This document shows, in pieces, positions 1 to 9,077 of a stretch of 64,000 bases of DNA (positions within the stretch are counted from its first letter, which is position 1; the number at the start of each line of letters is the position of its first letter). Position numbers and translations under genes: made by a program. Under the pieces are notes generated by a model, which was given only the letters and a program-made list of their open reading frames with translations, had not been told where the DNA came from and ran no database searches. The DNA is from Pseudalkalibacillus sp051842935 (lineage in GTDB: Bacteria; Bacillota; Bacilli; Bacillales; Fictibacillaceae): contig NZ_JBPXRR010000001.1 in assembly GCF_051842935.1 (NCBI RefSeq), positions 992,001 through 1,056,000 of the forward strand, written 5' to 3'.

Positions 1-1137
1 GCCACACCGACTCTTGAATCGTATGCTCGTGCTCAAAAAGGCGTTTACACACTATGTACGCTTCATGAACGGGTGAATCAGAGAGAACTCCCATCGGCTG
101 AAGTGGTCGATATGAGAGAGGAGTTACGCTCAGGGAACCGCTCTTTGTTTTCCACTTCTCTTTTTGAACGATTGAAAGATCGCTTGGAGAAAGGGGAACA
201 AAGCGTCCTGCTGCTGAATCGAAGAGGATATTCGACCTTTGTGAATTGCAGGGACTGTGGATTCGTTGCCCAATGTCCGCATTGTGATATTTCATTGACG
301 TATCATAAACGCTCAAATGTGTTGAAATGCCATTATTGCGGACATGAAGCTCCACACCCTTCTCACTGTCCCGAATGCTCATCCGAACATATCCGGTTCT
401 TCGGAACGGGAACACAAAAAGTGGAAGAAGAATTGAATCGGTTGCTTCCTGAAGCATCGGTCATCCGTATGGATGTCGATACGACGAGCCGGAAAGGGAT
501 GCATGAAAAACTTTTGAACACGTTCGCCGAGCAAAAAGCGGATATCTTGCTGGGGACACAGATGATCGCAAAAGGCTTAGATTTTCCGAACGTCACATTG
601 GTCGGGGTCCTGGCTGCAGATTCCATGCTCCACCTACCAGACTTCCGATCAGCAGAGCGCACATTCCAATTGCTTACCCAGGTGGGCGGAAGAGCCGGAC
701 GTCACATTCTTTCCGGTGAAGTCGTCATTCAAACGTATACACCTGAGCATTATAGCATCCAGCTAGCGCAGCAGCATGACTTCCTCACTTTTTACAATAA
801 AGAAATGCAAATGAGGAAACTTCATCAATATCCACCTTTTTATTTTCTTGCACTTATTACGATTTCTCATGAAGAACTGATGTATGTGGTGGATATATGT
901 GAAAAGGTTGCTGCGAGACTACAGGAATCTTTAAGCTCCAATGCGATCATACTGGGACCTGTAGCGTCACCCATCCCTCGTGTGAAAGATAGATATCGAT
1001 ATCAATGCGTGATAAAATACAAAAATGAACCAAACTTGAAAGAAATCTTGAACGAAATACTCGTGCATTATCAAAAACGGATGCAACAAGACCAACTGAC
1101 GATCAGCGTCGATATGCATCCTCAAACGATCCTGTAA
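1..1137 (+). CDS. priA: Primosomal replication restart helicase PriA (3' part)
   Basis: This is the C-terminal part (378 residues visible) of the PriA 3'-to-5' DNA helicase, which reloads the replisome at stalled forks. The reading frame is open from base 1, so the gene starts upstream of the window. Four CXXC pairs between about bases 244 and 400 (CRDC, CPHC, CHYC, CPEC) form the zinc-binding insertion typical of PriA. Helicase motifs V and VI follow (GTQMIAKGLDFPNVTLVGV and QVGGRAGR). B. subtilis PriA is about 805 residues, so a little under half is present. It ends 17 bp before fmt; in B. subtilis a peptide deformylase gene (def) usually sits between them and is absent here. Confidence 0.97.
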   Translation, partial: ATPTLESYARAQKGVYTLCTLHERVNQRELPSAEVVDMREELRSGNRSLFSTSLFERLKDRLEKGEQSVLLLNRRGYSTFVNCRDCGFVAQCPHCDISLTYHKRSNVLKCHYCGHEAPHPSHCPECSSEHIRFFGTGTQKVEEELNRLLPEASVIRMDVDTTSRKGMHEKLLNTFAEQKADILLGTQMIAKGLDFPNVTLVGVLAADSMLHLPDFRSAERTFQLLTQVGGRAGRHILSGEVVIQTYTPEHYSIQLAQQHDFLTFYNKEMQMRKLHQYPPFYFLALITISHEELMYVVDICEKVAARLQESLSSNAIILGPVASPIPRVKDRYRYQCVIKYKNEPNLKEILNEILVHYQKRMQQDQLTISVDMHPQTIL

Positions 1138-1154
1138 TAGAGATAGGTGATAAT

Positions 1155-2087
1155 ATGAAAATTGTATTTATGGGAACACCGGATTTCTCGGTTCCGGTAC
1201 TACAAAGAATCATCCAGGATGGCTACGAAGTCGTTGCCGTCGTAACCCAGCCGGACAAGCCGGTAGGACGGAAAAAAGTCATCACCCCGCCTCCCGTTAA
1301 ACACGAAGCTTTACGACATGAAATTCCTGTGCTCCAACCGAAAAAAGTTCGGGTTGAATATGAAGAAATACTGGCTTATGAACCAGACCTGATTGTAACG
1401 GCAGCATACGGACAAATTTTACCGAACGAGCTGTTATCATATCCTAAGTTCGGATGTATCAACGTGCATGCTTCCCTCTTACCTGAATATCGTGGAGGAG
1501 CTCCTATTCATAAAGCGATATTAGATGGCAAGAAGGAATCTGGCATTACGATCATGTATATGGTCGATAAACTCGATGCAGGTGATATCCTGACACAAGT
1601 GAGTGTGCCAATTGAAGAAACCGATGATGTCGGTGCGCTTCATGATAAATTGAGTGTAGCCGGGGCAGATCTATTAAGTGAGACGATACCGAAACTCATA
1701 AATGGAGAAATTGAGCCAGAAGTGCAAAATGAAGGACTCGTCACCTATGCACCCAACATTTCACGAGAAATGGAAAAGATCGATTGGTCAGCTGACGGTG
1801 AAAAGATTTATGATCAGATCAGAGGACTTCGACCTTGGCCGGTTGCATACACGCTTCTGAATGGTAAACAGACGAAAATCTGGTGGGGCGAAAAGGTATC
1901 AGACGCAAAAGGTGGAGAGCCTGGTCAGATCCTTCAATTCGATCAACAAGGAATTTTGGTCGCAACAGGGAATGACATTGCGATCCGGATCACTGAGCTT
2001 CAGCCTTCAGGAAAGAAGCGCATGGATGCTTCCCAATATGTGGCTGGCGCTCAACTTAGTACAGACATGAAACTTGGTGAAGAATAG
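1155..2087 (+). CDS. fmt: Methionyl-tRNA formyltransferase
   Basis: The enzyme transfers a formyl group from 10-formyl-tetrahydrofolate to Met-tRNA(fMet), making the initiator tRNA. The 310-residue protein shows the formyltransferase signature NVHASLLPEYRGGAPI. The catalytic triad is seen as N103, H105 and D141, equivalent to N106, H108 and D144 of the E. coli enzyme. The C-terminal OB-like tRNA-binding domain is complete. ATG is preceded by AGGTGAT at a normal distance. The stop codon overlaps the GTG start of rsmB by one base, indicating translational coupling. Confidence 0.97.
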   Translation: MKIVFMGTPDFSVPVLQRIIQDGYEVVAVVTQPDKPVGRKKVITPPPVKHEALRHEIPVLQPKKVRVEYEEILAYEPDLIVTAAYGQILPNELLSYPKFGCINVHASLLPEYRGGAPIHKAILDGKKESGITIMYMVDKLDAGDILTQVSVPIEETDDVGALHDKLSVAGADLLSETIPKLINGEIEPEVQNEGLVTYAPNISREMEKIDWSADGEKIYDQIRGLRPWPVAYTLLNGKQTKIWWGEKVSDAKGGEPGQILQFDQQGILVATGNDIAIRITELQPSGKKRMDASQYVAGAQLSTDMKLGEE

Positions 2088-3433
2088 TGAAGAAAAACGT
2101 AAGGGAAGTTGCGACGGATCTGTTGTTGAAGATCGACCGCTCGCAAGCCTACAGCAACCTCCTGTTGAATCAGGCAATCCAGAAAAATGATCTCAGCTCT
2201 AAAGATTCAGGTCTGTTGACTGAAATCGTCTATGGTACGGTACAGAGGAAGAACACATTGGATTTCTATCTGAAGTCCTTCATTAATAAACCATTGACCA
2301 AATTGGATGACTGGGTAGTCGTACTTCTTCGATTATCGCTCTATCAAATGGTCTATTTGGACAGAGTACCGGATCATGCAATCATCAATGAGGCTGTAGC
2401 GATTGCCAAAAAGAAAGGTCATAAAGGTACATCCGGTTTCGTCAATGGTGTGTTACGGAATGTTCAAAGAAAAGGCGTTCCACCACTTGCATCCATCAAG
2501 GAAAAAGAGTTACAATTGGCGATTGAGTGTAGTCACCCGGAATGGTTGATTAATCGCTGGATCGACCAGCTAGGTGAACAAAACACGATGGACATGTGTA
2601 CGATCAACAATCTGCCACCTATGGTTACAGCAAGAGTAAACAGGCTGAAATCGACGGTCCAAGAAGTCATTGATCGACTCGAGAAAGAATCGGTTGGTGG
2701 AAAACCGAGTGAAGTTACACCAGATGGAATCAAGGTCACATCCGGTAATTTGCCGAAAACTGACGTATATAAGTCCGGTCTTTTGACGATCCAGGATGAA
2801 AGTTCGATGTTAGTCGGTTACGCAGTGGATCCCCGAAGTGGCGAAAGAGTGCTGGATGCTTGTGCCGCTCCTGGTGGGAAAACGACCCATCTTGCTGAAC
2901 GGATGGACAACGAGGGTGAAATTACAGCCATCGATTTGCATGAACACAAAGTTCAGTTGATTGATGAACAGATTGAACGACTCGGATTGGAAAACGTCCA
3001 AACGATTGCCATGGATACTCGTAAAGCGGCTAACCTTTTCCAAGCAGAAAGTTTTGACAAGGTGCTTTTGGACGCTCCGTGTACTGGGTTCGGAGTCATC
3101 CGGAGAAAACCTGATATCAAGTGGTCCAAACGGCCGGAAGATATCGAGAGGATTCAACAGGTCCAGTACGATTTGCTCGAATCAGTCGCCCGAGTGCTAA
3201 AACCAGGTGGATTATTAGTGTATAGTACCTGTACAATAGAAGCAGATGAAAACCGTAATCAAATCGAGCGGTTCCTGCAAGAACATCCAGAGTTTGTCTG
3301 GGACGTCTCATTTTACGAACGAATGCCTCAATCCGTACAACCTTACATTTCAAATAACAAAGGTGAGCTGCAAGTGCTCCCACAATACTTTGATAGTGAC
3401 GGATTTTACATTGCATCCTTGAGGAAAAAATAA
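2087..3433 (+). CDS. rsmB: 16S rRNA (cytosine-967-C5) methyltransferase RsmB
   Basis: RsmB methylates cytosine 967 (E. coli numbering) of 16S rRNA using S-adenosylmethionine. The 448-residue protein has an N-terminal NusB-like RNA-binding domain (about residues 1-140) and a C-terminal Rossmann methyltransferase domain. The SAM-binding loop DACAAPGGKTTHLAE, the APCTGFG motif and the nucleophile-bearing YSTCTIE motif are all intact. The start is a GTG overlapping the fmt stop, with GGTGA just upstream. RNA-modifying neighbours (fmt, rlmN) fit a translation-quality operon. Confidence 0.96.
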   Translation: MKKNVREVATDLLLKIDRSQAYSNLLLNQAIQKNDLSSKDSGLLTEIVYGTVQRKNTLDFYLKSFINKPLTKLDDWVVVLLRLSLYQMVYLDRVPDHAIINEAVAIAKKKGHKGTSGFVNGVLRNVQRKGVPPLASIKEKELQLAIECSHPEWLINRWIDQLGEQNTMDMCTINNLPPMVTARVNRLKSTVQEVIDRLEKESVGGKPSEVTPDGIKVTSGNLPKTDVYKSGLLTIQDESSMLVGYAVDPRSGERVLDACAAPGGKTTHLAERMDNEGEITAIDLHEHKVQLIDEQIERLGLENVQTIAMDTRKAANLFQAESFDKVLLDAPCTGFGVIRRKPDIKWSKRPEDIERIQQVQYDLLESVARVLKPGGLLVYSTCTIEADENRNQIERFLQEHPEFVWDVSFYERMPQSVQPYISNNKGELQVLPQYFDSDGFYIASLRKK

Positions 3434-3455
3434 CAGAAAAGGCGGTGATGGAACA

Positions 3456-4541
3456 TTGTTAAAACCGTTAACCGAGAAACAAACGAATCCTGATATCAAG
3501 AAATCGATCTTTTCATTAGGATACGAAGATTTGAAAAAATGGCTGAAGGAGGAAGGAGAACCTTCTTTCCGAGCAAAACAGATTTACGAATGGCTCTATC
3601 AGAAACGGGTTGAATCTTTTCAAGACATGACGAACCTTTCTAAAGGACTTCGAGAGAAGCTTGAAGAAGAATATGTCATCACACCATTGAAAACCATCAT
3701 CAAACAAGAATCAAAAGACGGCACGATCAAGTTCTTGTTCGAATTGGAAGATGGTTACTCGATCGAGACCGTGTTGATGCGCCATGAATATGGAAACAGT
3801 GTTTGTGTTACGACACAGGTAGGCTGCCGATTAGGTTGTACATTCTGTGCATCCACACTAGGTGGATTGAAGCGTAACCTGAAGGCTGGAGAAATCGTAT
3901 CACAAGTATTGGAAGTACAACGTGCTATGGATGAAACGGATGAGCGGGTCAGCTCTGTTGTCGTTATGGGTATCGGGGAACCATTCGATAATTATGAAGA
4001 CTTGATGAGCTTCTTGAGAATCATCAACCATGATGAAGGTCTGAACATCGGCGCACGTCACATTACGATTTCTACAAGTGGAGTCGTACCAAAAATCTAC
4101 GATTTCGCTGATGAAGGAATGCAGATCAACTTTGCCATTTCCCTGCATGCCCCTACAACAGAAATCAGAAGTCGCCTCATGCCTGTCAATCGAATGTACC
4201 CACTGGATGACTTGATGGATTCCATCCGGTATTACATCCGTAAAACAGGTCGCCGGGTGACATTCGAATATGGTTTATTCGGTGGTGTGAACGATCAAGT
4301 GGAACATGCAGAACAATTAGCCGACTTGATTTCGGATATCAAATGCCATGTGAACTTGATTCCAGTCAACTATGTACCAGAGAGAGATTACGTCCGTACG
4401 CCTAAGAATCAAATTTTCAAATTTGAGCGTACCCTGCGTGAACGCGGTGTCAACGTAACGATCCGTAGAGAGCAAGGGCATGACATCGATGCTGCTTGTG
4501 GTCAGCTCCGTGCAAAAGAGCGTAAGGACGAAACGACGTAA
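3456..4541 (+). CDS. rlmN: Dual-specificity 23S rRNA/tRNA (adenine-C2) methyltransferase RlmN
   Basis: A radical-SAM enzyme that makes 2-methyladenosine at A2503 of 23S rRNA and at A37 of some tRNAs. The CXXXCXXC iron-sulfur motif is present as C124, C128 and C131 (GCRLGCTFC). C117 and C348 match the two catalytic cysteines of the E. coli enzyme (C118 and C355), which separates it from Cfr-like paralogues only by overall context. The length of 361 residues is standard. The start is TTG, supported by an AAAGGCGGTGATGG ribosome binding site. Confidence 0.96.
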   Translation: MLKPLTEKQTNPDIKKSIFSLGYEDLKKWLKEEGEPSFRAKQIYEWLYQKRVESFQDMTNLSKGLREKLEEEYVITPLKTIIKQESKDGTIKFLFELEDGYSIETVLMRHEYGNSVCVTTQVGCRLGCTFCASTLGGLKRNLKAGEIVSQVLEVQRAMDETDERVSSVVVMGIGEPFDNYEDLMSFLRIINHDEGLNIGARHITISTSGVVPKIYDFADEGMQINFAISLHAPTTEIRSRLMPVNRMYPLDDLMDSIRYYIRKTGRRVTFEYGLFGGVNDQVEHAEQLADLISDIKCHVNLIPVNYVPERDYVRTPKNQIFKFERTLRERGVNVTIRREQGHDIDAACGQLRAKERKDETT

Positions 4542-4557
4542 ATAGAGGTGAGGAAGG

Positions 4558-5313
4558 TTGTTAAAGGCATTCTTTCAGACAGACCAAGGTAAAGTGAGAC
4601 CTCACAATGAAGACAGCGGGGCAGTGATTCCGATCTCTGCCTCCGATGTTTTTGCTGTGGTTGCAGATGGAATGGGTGGACATCAAGCTGGAGATGTAGC
4701 CAGCCAAATGGCAGTCCATTTTGTCAAACAGCATTTGGATACATACATAAACGAGAAAGAAACATCATCAGAAATCATTCATTCATTAATTGAAGACGCT
4801 AACAAGGAAATTTATTCCTATGCACAAAGCCATCCTGAATGCAGAGGGATGGGGACGACCGTAATCGTATTGCGTGCAAAGGGGAATGAGGTCCACCTGG
4901 GACACGTCGGTGACAGTCGTTGTTACCGGATCCAAGGAGAGGAAATCATCCAACTGACGGACGATCATACACTCGTCAACGAACTTGTGAAGTCCGGCCA
5001 AATCACGGCTGAAGAAGCGGAATATCACCCAAGGAAGCATGTCGTCATGCGGGCACTTGGAACAGATCCTGAAGTTGATATCGATGACTTGACCTATGAA
5101 TGGTCATCAGGGAGCTATCTCCTCATTTGCTCGGACGGGCTTTCCAACAAGGTTTCATCACAATCCATCGTGGAAGTCGTCAATGGAGAGGCAACCATTG
5201 AAGAAAAAGCCAATCAACTTGTCAATATGGCGAATGACGCTGGTGGCGAAGACAACATCACCCTGATCCTATTGCATAATGATGTCGCTCCTGAAGAAGG
5301 TGCGTCTGAATGA
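4558..5313 (+). CDS. prpC: PP2C-type Ser/Thr protein phosphatase PrpC/Stp
   Basis: This PPM-family, metal-dependent phosphatase removes phosphate from targets of the neighbouring kinase PrkC. The 251-residue protein carries the expected motifs in order: RPHNEDS, DGMGGHQAGD, GMGTT, GHVGDSR, CSDGLSN and GGEDNIT. These include the aspartates that coordinate the two metal ions. The start is TTG behind GAGGTGAGGAAGG. It overlaps prkC by four bases (ATGA), the usual coupled kinase-phosphatase arrangement. Confidence 0.96.
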   Translation: MLKAFFQTDQGKVRPHNEDSGAVIPISASDVFAVVADGMGGHQAGDVASQMAVHFVKQHLDTYINEKETSSEIIHSLIEDANKEIYSYAQSHPECRGMGTTVIVLRAKGNEVHLGHVGDSRCYRIQGEEIIQLTDDHTLVNELVKSGQITAEEAEYHPRKHVVMRALGTDPEVDIDDLTYEWSSGSYLLICSDGLSNKVSSQSIVEVVNGEATIEEKANQLVNMANDAGGEDNITLILLHNDVAPEEGASE

Positions 5314-7301
5314 TCGGCAGAAGAATCAGTGATCGGTATAAGATTTTAGAGATCATTGGTGATGGTGGTATGGCGGTCGTTTATAAAGCTGAAGATCTGA
5401 TCCTTGATCGAATCGTCGCGGTTAAAGTATTAAGGTCCGAATATTCAACAGATGAAGACTTCATCCGGAGATTTAGAAGAGAAGCTGAATCTGCAACAAG
5501 CTTGAACCATCCAAACGTTGTCAATATCGTCGATGTAGGTGAGGAAGAACAGATCTACTTCATCGTGATGGAGTATGTGGAAGGGCAAACACTCAAACAA
5601 ATCATCCGCGATCGAGGACCGTTATCGCCAGAACGATCCATTGAAATCATGAAACAGATCTCTTCGGCTATTGCACACGCCCATGACCATCACATCGTTC
5701 ATCGGGATATCAAGCCACATAATATTTTAATAGATAAAAAAGGTAACGCCAAAGTGACGGATTTCGGTATTGCGTTAGCGGCTACTTCAGCGACCATCAC
5801 CCATACGAACTCTGTCCTTGGAAGTGTTCATTACTTTTCACCTGAACAAGCTCGAGGCGGAATAGCCAACAATAAGTCTGACATCTATTCGTTAGGTGTC
5901 GTTTTATATGAAATGGTCACAGGGAGATTGCCGTTTTCAGGTGAATCTGCCGTGTCTGTGGCGCTGAAGCATTTACAAGAGCAATTTCCGGAACCGAAGT
6001 TGCTTAATCCTGATATACCTCAAAGCCTGGAAAATATCATACTGAAAGCGATGGCGAAAGATCCGAGTCAACGGTTTGATAGTGTAGAAGATTTTGGGGA
6101 GAAGCTGGAATTCGCTCTCCAGCATCCAAATGAACCTAAGCTATTCATTGATGAGGATGAAGAAGCGACAAAGGTGTTGACCCCGATCGGGAGTTCAAAG
6201 GAGCAAGTGAAGCCAGCAGCAGAACCTCCTAAAAAGGAAACCGAGGCTAAGGCGCCATCTGAACCAAAGAAAAAGAAGAAAAAGAAAAACTGGATCGCTA
6301 TCCTTGTAGCCATTTTTCTGTTAGTCGGAATTGCAGGTGTCGCTGCATTGACGATTTGGCCGGAAATTCTACAAACAGAAGAAGTACCTGTACCGGACGT
6401 CATCAACATGTCTTATACAGATGCTTATGAAAAATTGAAAGATGCCGGTCTCGATCCCGAGAAAGAAGAGCAGCCGAGTGCAGAGGTCAAGGAAGGAAAT
6501 GTGATCAGGCAAACACCTTCTGCTGGTACGAATGTAAAAGAGAACCACAAAGTGACGTTGTTTGTCAGTACCGGTCCTGAAAAGTTCGAAGTTGAAAATT
6601 ACGTCGGTCAAGAGGAAGAGGACGTGAAGCGGACGAATGTAAATGACCTGTTCAAAAGCGTGGAAACGACGAAACGGGTAAGCGAGGAGTATGAGGAAGG
6701 TGTCATCCTCGACCAATTCCCTGCAGCAGGGGAAATGGTGATTCCTGGTCAAGAGGTTCTGATTTTATATGTGAGCAGTGGACCGCCATCATTCGATTTA
6801 GCCGATTTGACCGGTAAAACGATTGAAGAAGCAAAAGTTTATGCTGAAGAGAACGGACTCACTATTAAAGAAGCGAGTGAACGGGAATACTCTGAAGATG
6901 TGAAAGAAGGAAGCATCATCAAAACCGATCCATCTGCCGGTTCATCCGTCCGTGCAGGAGATGAAATCACCGTCACCTTATCGAAAGGTATTCCAGATCC
7001 GATATCAATCAAAGACATGGTAGAGGTTGAAATCGAGGAAAATCCAGGAGAAGGTGATGGACAAGGTAATGAAAAGGATAAGAAGGAACCGAAGAAACAT
7101 AAGGTTAAAATCGTCACGAATGATGTGAACGGTGAAAAAACCATTATTGAAGAAGAAATCAAAGAGACGAAGATGTACGAAATCCCATTGACGATCGCCT
7201 ATAACGAAGAAGGCAGCTATAAAGTATTTGTCGACGGTGAAGAATACTATAGCGAGTCGTATACGTATGAAGAAGCGAAAAAATTCCAGAATGGAGAGTA
7301 G
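5310..7301 (+). CDS. prkC: PASTA-domain Ser/Thr protein kinase PrkC
   Basis: A membrane Ser/Thr kinase that senses peptidoglycan fragments and, in Bacillus, triggers spore germination and phosphorylates translation factors. The 663 residues show a kinase domain (about 1-275) with the glycine loop GDGGMA, K39, HRDIKPHN and DFGIA, then an acidic linker. A run of seven lysines precedes one transmembrane helix (about 328-350). Three extracellular PASTA repeats follow (about 355-565), then a charged C-terminal domain. The lysine run is encoded by an A-rich stretch near 6265-6290 that could tempt polymerase slippage, but the frame is intact. Confidence 0.96.
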   Translation: MIGRRISDRYKILEIIGDGGMAVVYKAEDLILDRIVAVKVLRSEYSTDEDFIRRFRREAESATSLNHPNVVNIVDVGEEEQIYFIVMEYVEGQTLKQIIRDRGPLSPERSIEIMKQISSAIAHAHDHHIVHRDIKPHNILIDKKGNAKVTDFGIALAATSATITHTNSVLGSVHYFSPEQARGGIANNKSDIYSLGVVLYEMVTGRLPFSGESAVSVALKHLQEQFPEPKLLNPDIPQSLENIILKAMAKDPSQRFDSVEDFGEKLEFALQHPNEPKLFIDEDEEATKVLTPIGSSKEQVKPAAEPPKKETEAKAPSEPKKKKKKKNWIAILVAIFLLVGIAGVAALTIWPEILQTEEVPVPDVINMSYTDAYEKLKDAGLDPEKEEQPSAEVKEGNVIRQTPSAGTNVKENHKVTLFVSTGPEKFEVENYVGQEEEDVKRTNVNDLFKSVETTKRVSEEYEEGVILDQFPAAGEMVIPGQEVLILYVSSGPPSFDLADLTGKTIEEAKVYAEENGLTIKEASEREYSEDVKEGSIIKTDPSAGSSVRAGDEITVTLSKGIPDPISIKDMVEVEIEENPGEGDGQGNEKDKKEPKKHKVKIVTNDVNGEKTIIEEEIKETKMYEIPLTIAYNEEGSYKVFVDGEEYYSESYTYEEAKKFQNGE

Positions 7302-7310
7302 ATGAACTGC

Positions 7311-8189
7311 ATGCCAAAAGGAACGATTATTAAAGCGTTGAGCGGTTATTATTATGTGAAAAGTGAAGGTGAAGTGTATCAATGTCGTGGCAGGGGCAAT
7401 TTTCGGAAACGAAAGCTGACCCCACTAGTTGGTGATGATGTTGAATTCGAATCAAGCAATAAGACAGACGGTTATGTCTTAGAAATCCTTGAACGGAAAA
7501 ATGAGCTCATCAGACCACCGATTGCCAATGTGGATCAGGCACTTCTCATTTTTTCAGCACAAGAGCCAGCGTTCAATACGCTCCTTTTGGATCGGTTCCT
7601 CGTCCATATCGAAGCTAATGATATCTTACCAGTAATCTGTCTCAGTAAGCTGGATTTACTCGATCAACCGGAAGAACTTAAGGACGATCTTAATGTGTAT
7701 CGAGAAATCGGATATGAAGTAATTGAAACTTCTTCTACCGAAGAAATCGGACTTGAAGATGTTCGAACCGTTTTTGAAGATAAAGTAACGGTTGTTGCTG
7801 GACAATCGGGTGTCGGTAAATCGACCTTGTTGAATGCGTTGAATCCAGAGTTGAACTTGGAAACGAACCAAATCTCAAATCACCTCGGACGTGGGAAACA
7901 TACGACCAGACATGTCGAATTGATTCCTTTCGGGGAAGGATTAGTAGCGGATACACCAGGGTTCAGTTCTCTTGATTTTGTAGATATGGAACCTGAGGAC
8001 TTGACGATTTATTTTCCTGAAATGCGTGACAGACGACCGGATTGCAAATTCCGAGGATGCACACATACATCCGAACCGAAGTGTGCAGTGAAAGCCGCGT
8101 TAGCGGATGGAGAGATTGCGCAATTCCGTTATGAACATTACGAAAAGTTTTTACAAGAAATCAATGAACAAAAGCAACGGAGGTACTGA
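7311..8189 (+). CDS. rsgA: Ribosome small-subunit biogenesis GTPase RsgA (CpgA/YloQ)
   Basis: A circularly permuted GTPase that checks late 30S subunit maturation. An N-terminal OB fold is followed by the permuted G motifs: SKLDLL (G4) comes before GQSGVGKST (G1) and DTPGF (G3). The C-terminal zinc cluster is CKFRGCTHTSEPKC. I chose the second ATG (MPKGTIIKAL) because the family starts there, giving 292 residues. The first ATG at 7302 lies only three bases from the GGAGAG sequence but would also be in frame. It follows prkC directly. Confidence 0.94.
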   Translation: MPKGTIIKALSGYYYVKSEGEVYQCRGRGNFRKRKLTPLVGDDVEFESSNKTDGYVLEILERKNELIRPPIANVDQALLIFSAQEPAFNTLLLDRFLVHIEANDILPVICLSKLDLLDQPEELKDDLNVYREIGYEVIETSSTEEIGLEDVRTVFEDKVTVVAGQSGVGKSTLLNALNPELNLETNQISNHLGRGKHTTRHVELIPFGEGLVADTPGFSSLDFVDMEPEDLTIYFPEMRDRRPDCKFRGCTHTSEPKCAVKAALADGEIAQFRYEHYEKFLQEINEQKQRRY

Positions 8190-8191
8190 CG

Positions 8192-8839
8192 ATGACGAAA
8201 ATAGCACCATCGATCCTTTCTGCTGATTTCTCGAAGCTAGGAGAAGAGATTAAAGATGTTGAACTAGGTGGCGCGGATTATATTCATGTGGATGTGATGG
8301 ACGGACACTTCGTACCGAACATCACAATTGGACCATTGATTGTAGACGCCATTCGCCCGGTTACGGATCTCCCTTTGGACGTCCACTTGATGATTGAAAA
8401 CCCGGATCAATATATTCCGGAGTTCGCGAAGGCCGGCGCGGATATATTATCCGTCCATGTAGAGGCTTGTCCACATCTCCACCGGACGATTCAATTGATT
8501 AAAGACCAAGGGGTGAAAGCGGGCGTTGTCCTCAACCCTCATACGCCTGTCAGCATGATTGAGCACATCATTGACGATGTCGATCTTGTTTTGTTGATGA
8601 CGGTCAATCCTGGTTTTGGAGGGCAATCCTTCATTGAACAAGTTCTTCCAAAGGTGAAGGCAGTATCGGACCTGTGTAAGGAAAGAGGACTCGACATCGA
8701 TATCGAAATCGATGGTGGTGTCAATCCGGAAACCGCAAAGCTGTGCCGCGAGCATGGTGCCAATGTCCTTGTCGCAGGTTCTGCGATTTACAAAAAGGAA
8801 AACAGGAAGGATGCAATCGAAGCCATCCGTGGTGTATAA
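8192..8839 (+). CDS. rpe: Ribulose-phosphate 3-epimerase
   Basis: Interconverts ribulose 5-phosphate and xylulose 5-phosphate in the pentose phosphate pathway. The 215-residue TIM barrel contains the family signatures HVDVMDGHFVPNITIGP and MTVNPGFGGQSF, including the metal-binding His and Asp residues. C-terminal phosphate binding is IDGGVN and VAGSAIY. The ATG has CGGAGGTACTGACG upstream. The gene closes the priA-rpe operon; the next unit begins with a TPP riboswitch. Confidence 0.97.
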   Translation: MTKIAPSILSADFSKLGEEIKDVELGGADYIHVDVMDGHFVPNITIGPLIVDAIRPVTDLPLDVHLMIENPDQYIPEFAKAGADILSVHVEACPHLHRTIQLIKDQGVKAGVVLNPHTPVSMIEHIIDDVDLVLLMTVNPGFGGQSFIEQVLPKVKAVSDLCKERGLDIDIEIDGGVNPETAKLCREHGANVLVAGSAIYKKENRKDAIEAIRGV

Positions 8840-8840
8840 T
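8835..8840 (+). promoter_or_regulatory. Possible -10 box for the riboswitch-thiT unit
   Basis: A perfect TATAAT lies across the rpe stop codon, about 30 bases before the TPP aptamer. No good -35 hexamer is visible at 16-18 bases upstream (ATGCAA is the best). It is placed well to start an mRNA beginning near the aptamer, but transcription could also read through from rpe. Confidence 0.3.
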
Positions 8841-8867
8841 GTGGAGTAGAAATTAAATAGTTACAAA

Positions 8868-8965
8868 GAAACCACTAGGGGAATCTCCGAAAGAGATTGA
8901 GAGTGAAGTGTAGGCTTCTGACCCTGAGAACCTGAACAGGATCATACCTGCGGAGGGAAGTTGGC
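8868..8965 (+). ncRNA. TPP (THI-box) riboswitch aptamer
   Basis: The conserved THI-box elements occur in order: CCACTAGGGG, a TGAGAGT-like segment (TTGAGAGTG), GACCCTGAGAACCTGA and ATACCTGCGGAGGGAAGT. CCACT near 8872 can pair with AGTTGG near 8960 to close P1. It binds thiamine pyrophosphate and should switch off the downstream thiT (and thiN) when the vitamin is plentiful. An intrinsic terminator follows 34 bases later, so control is probably by premature termination. Confidence 0.93.
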
Positions 8966-8998
8966 TTTCAATCGATAATAGATAGATAAAATTATTCG

Positions 8999-9031
8999 AA
9001 AGCGGCTGTCCTCTTGGGCAGTCGCTTTTTT
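8999..9031 (+). terminator. Riboswitch-controlled intrinsic terminator
   Basis: AAGCGGCTGTC and GGCAGTCGCTT form an 11-pair stem with two G-U pairs and a 6-base loop, ending in a run of six T. It lies between the TPP aptamer and thiT, so it is the likely expression platform of the riboswitch. Confidence 0.88.
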
Positions 9032-9077
9032 ATTCCAGATCAGTGATTTCTTTGTAGAGATGAAGGGGAGAGAGAAT

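Noticed and set aside
6262..6295. A-rich run in prkC as a programmed frameshift site
   Set aside because: The frame stays open on both sides and encodes the juxtamembrane lysines common in PrkC; no alternative product is indicated.
9060..9077. Earlier ATG for thiT
   Set aside because: The ribosome binding site AAGGGGAG lies downstream of that ATG and fits 9078.
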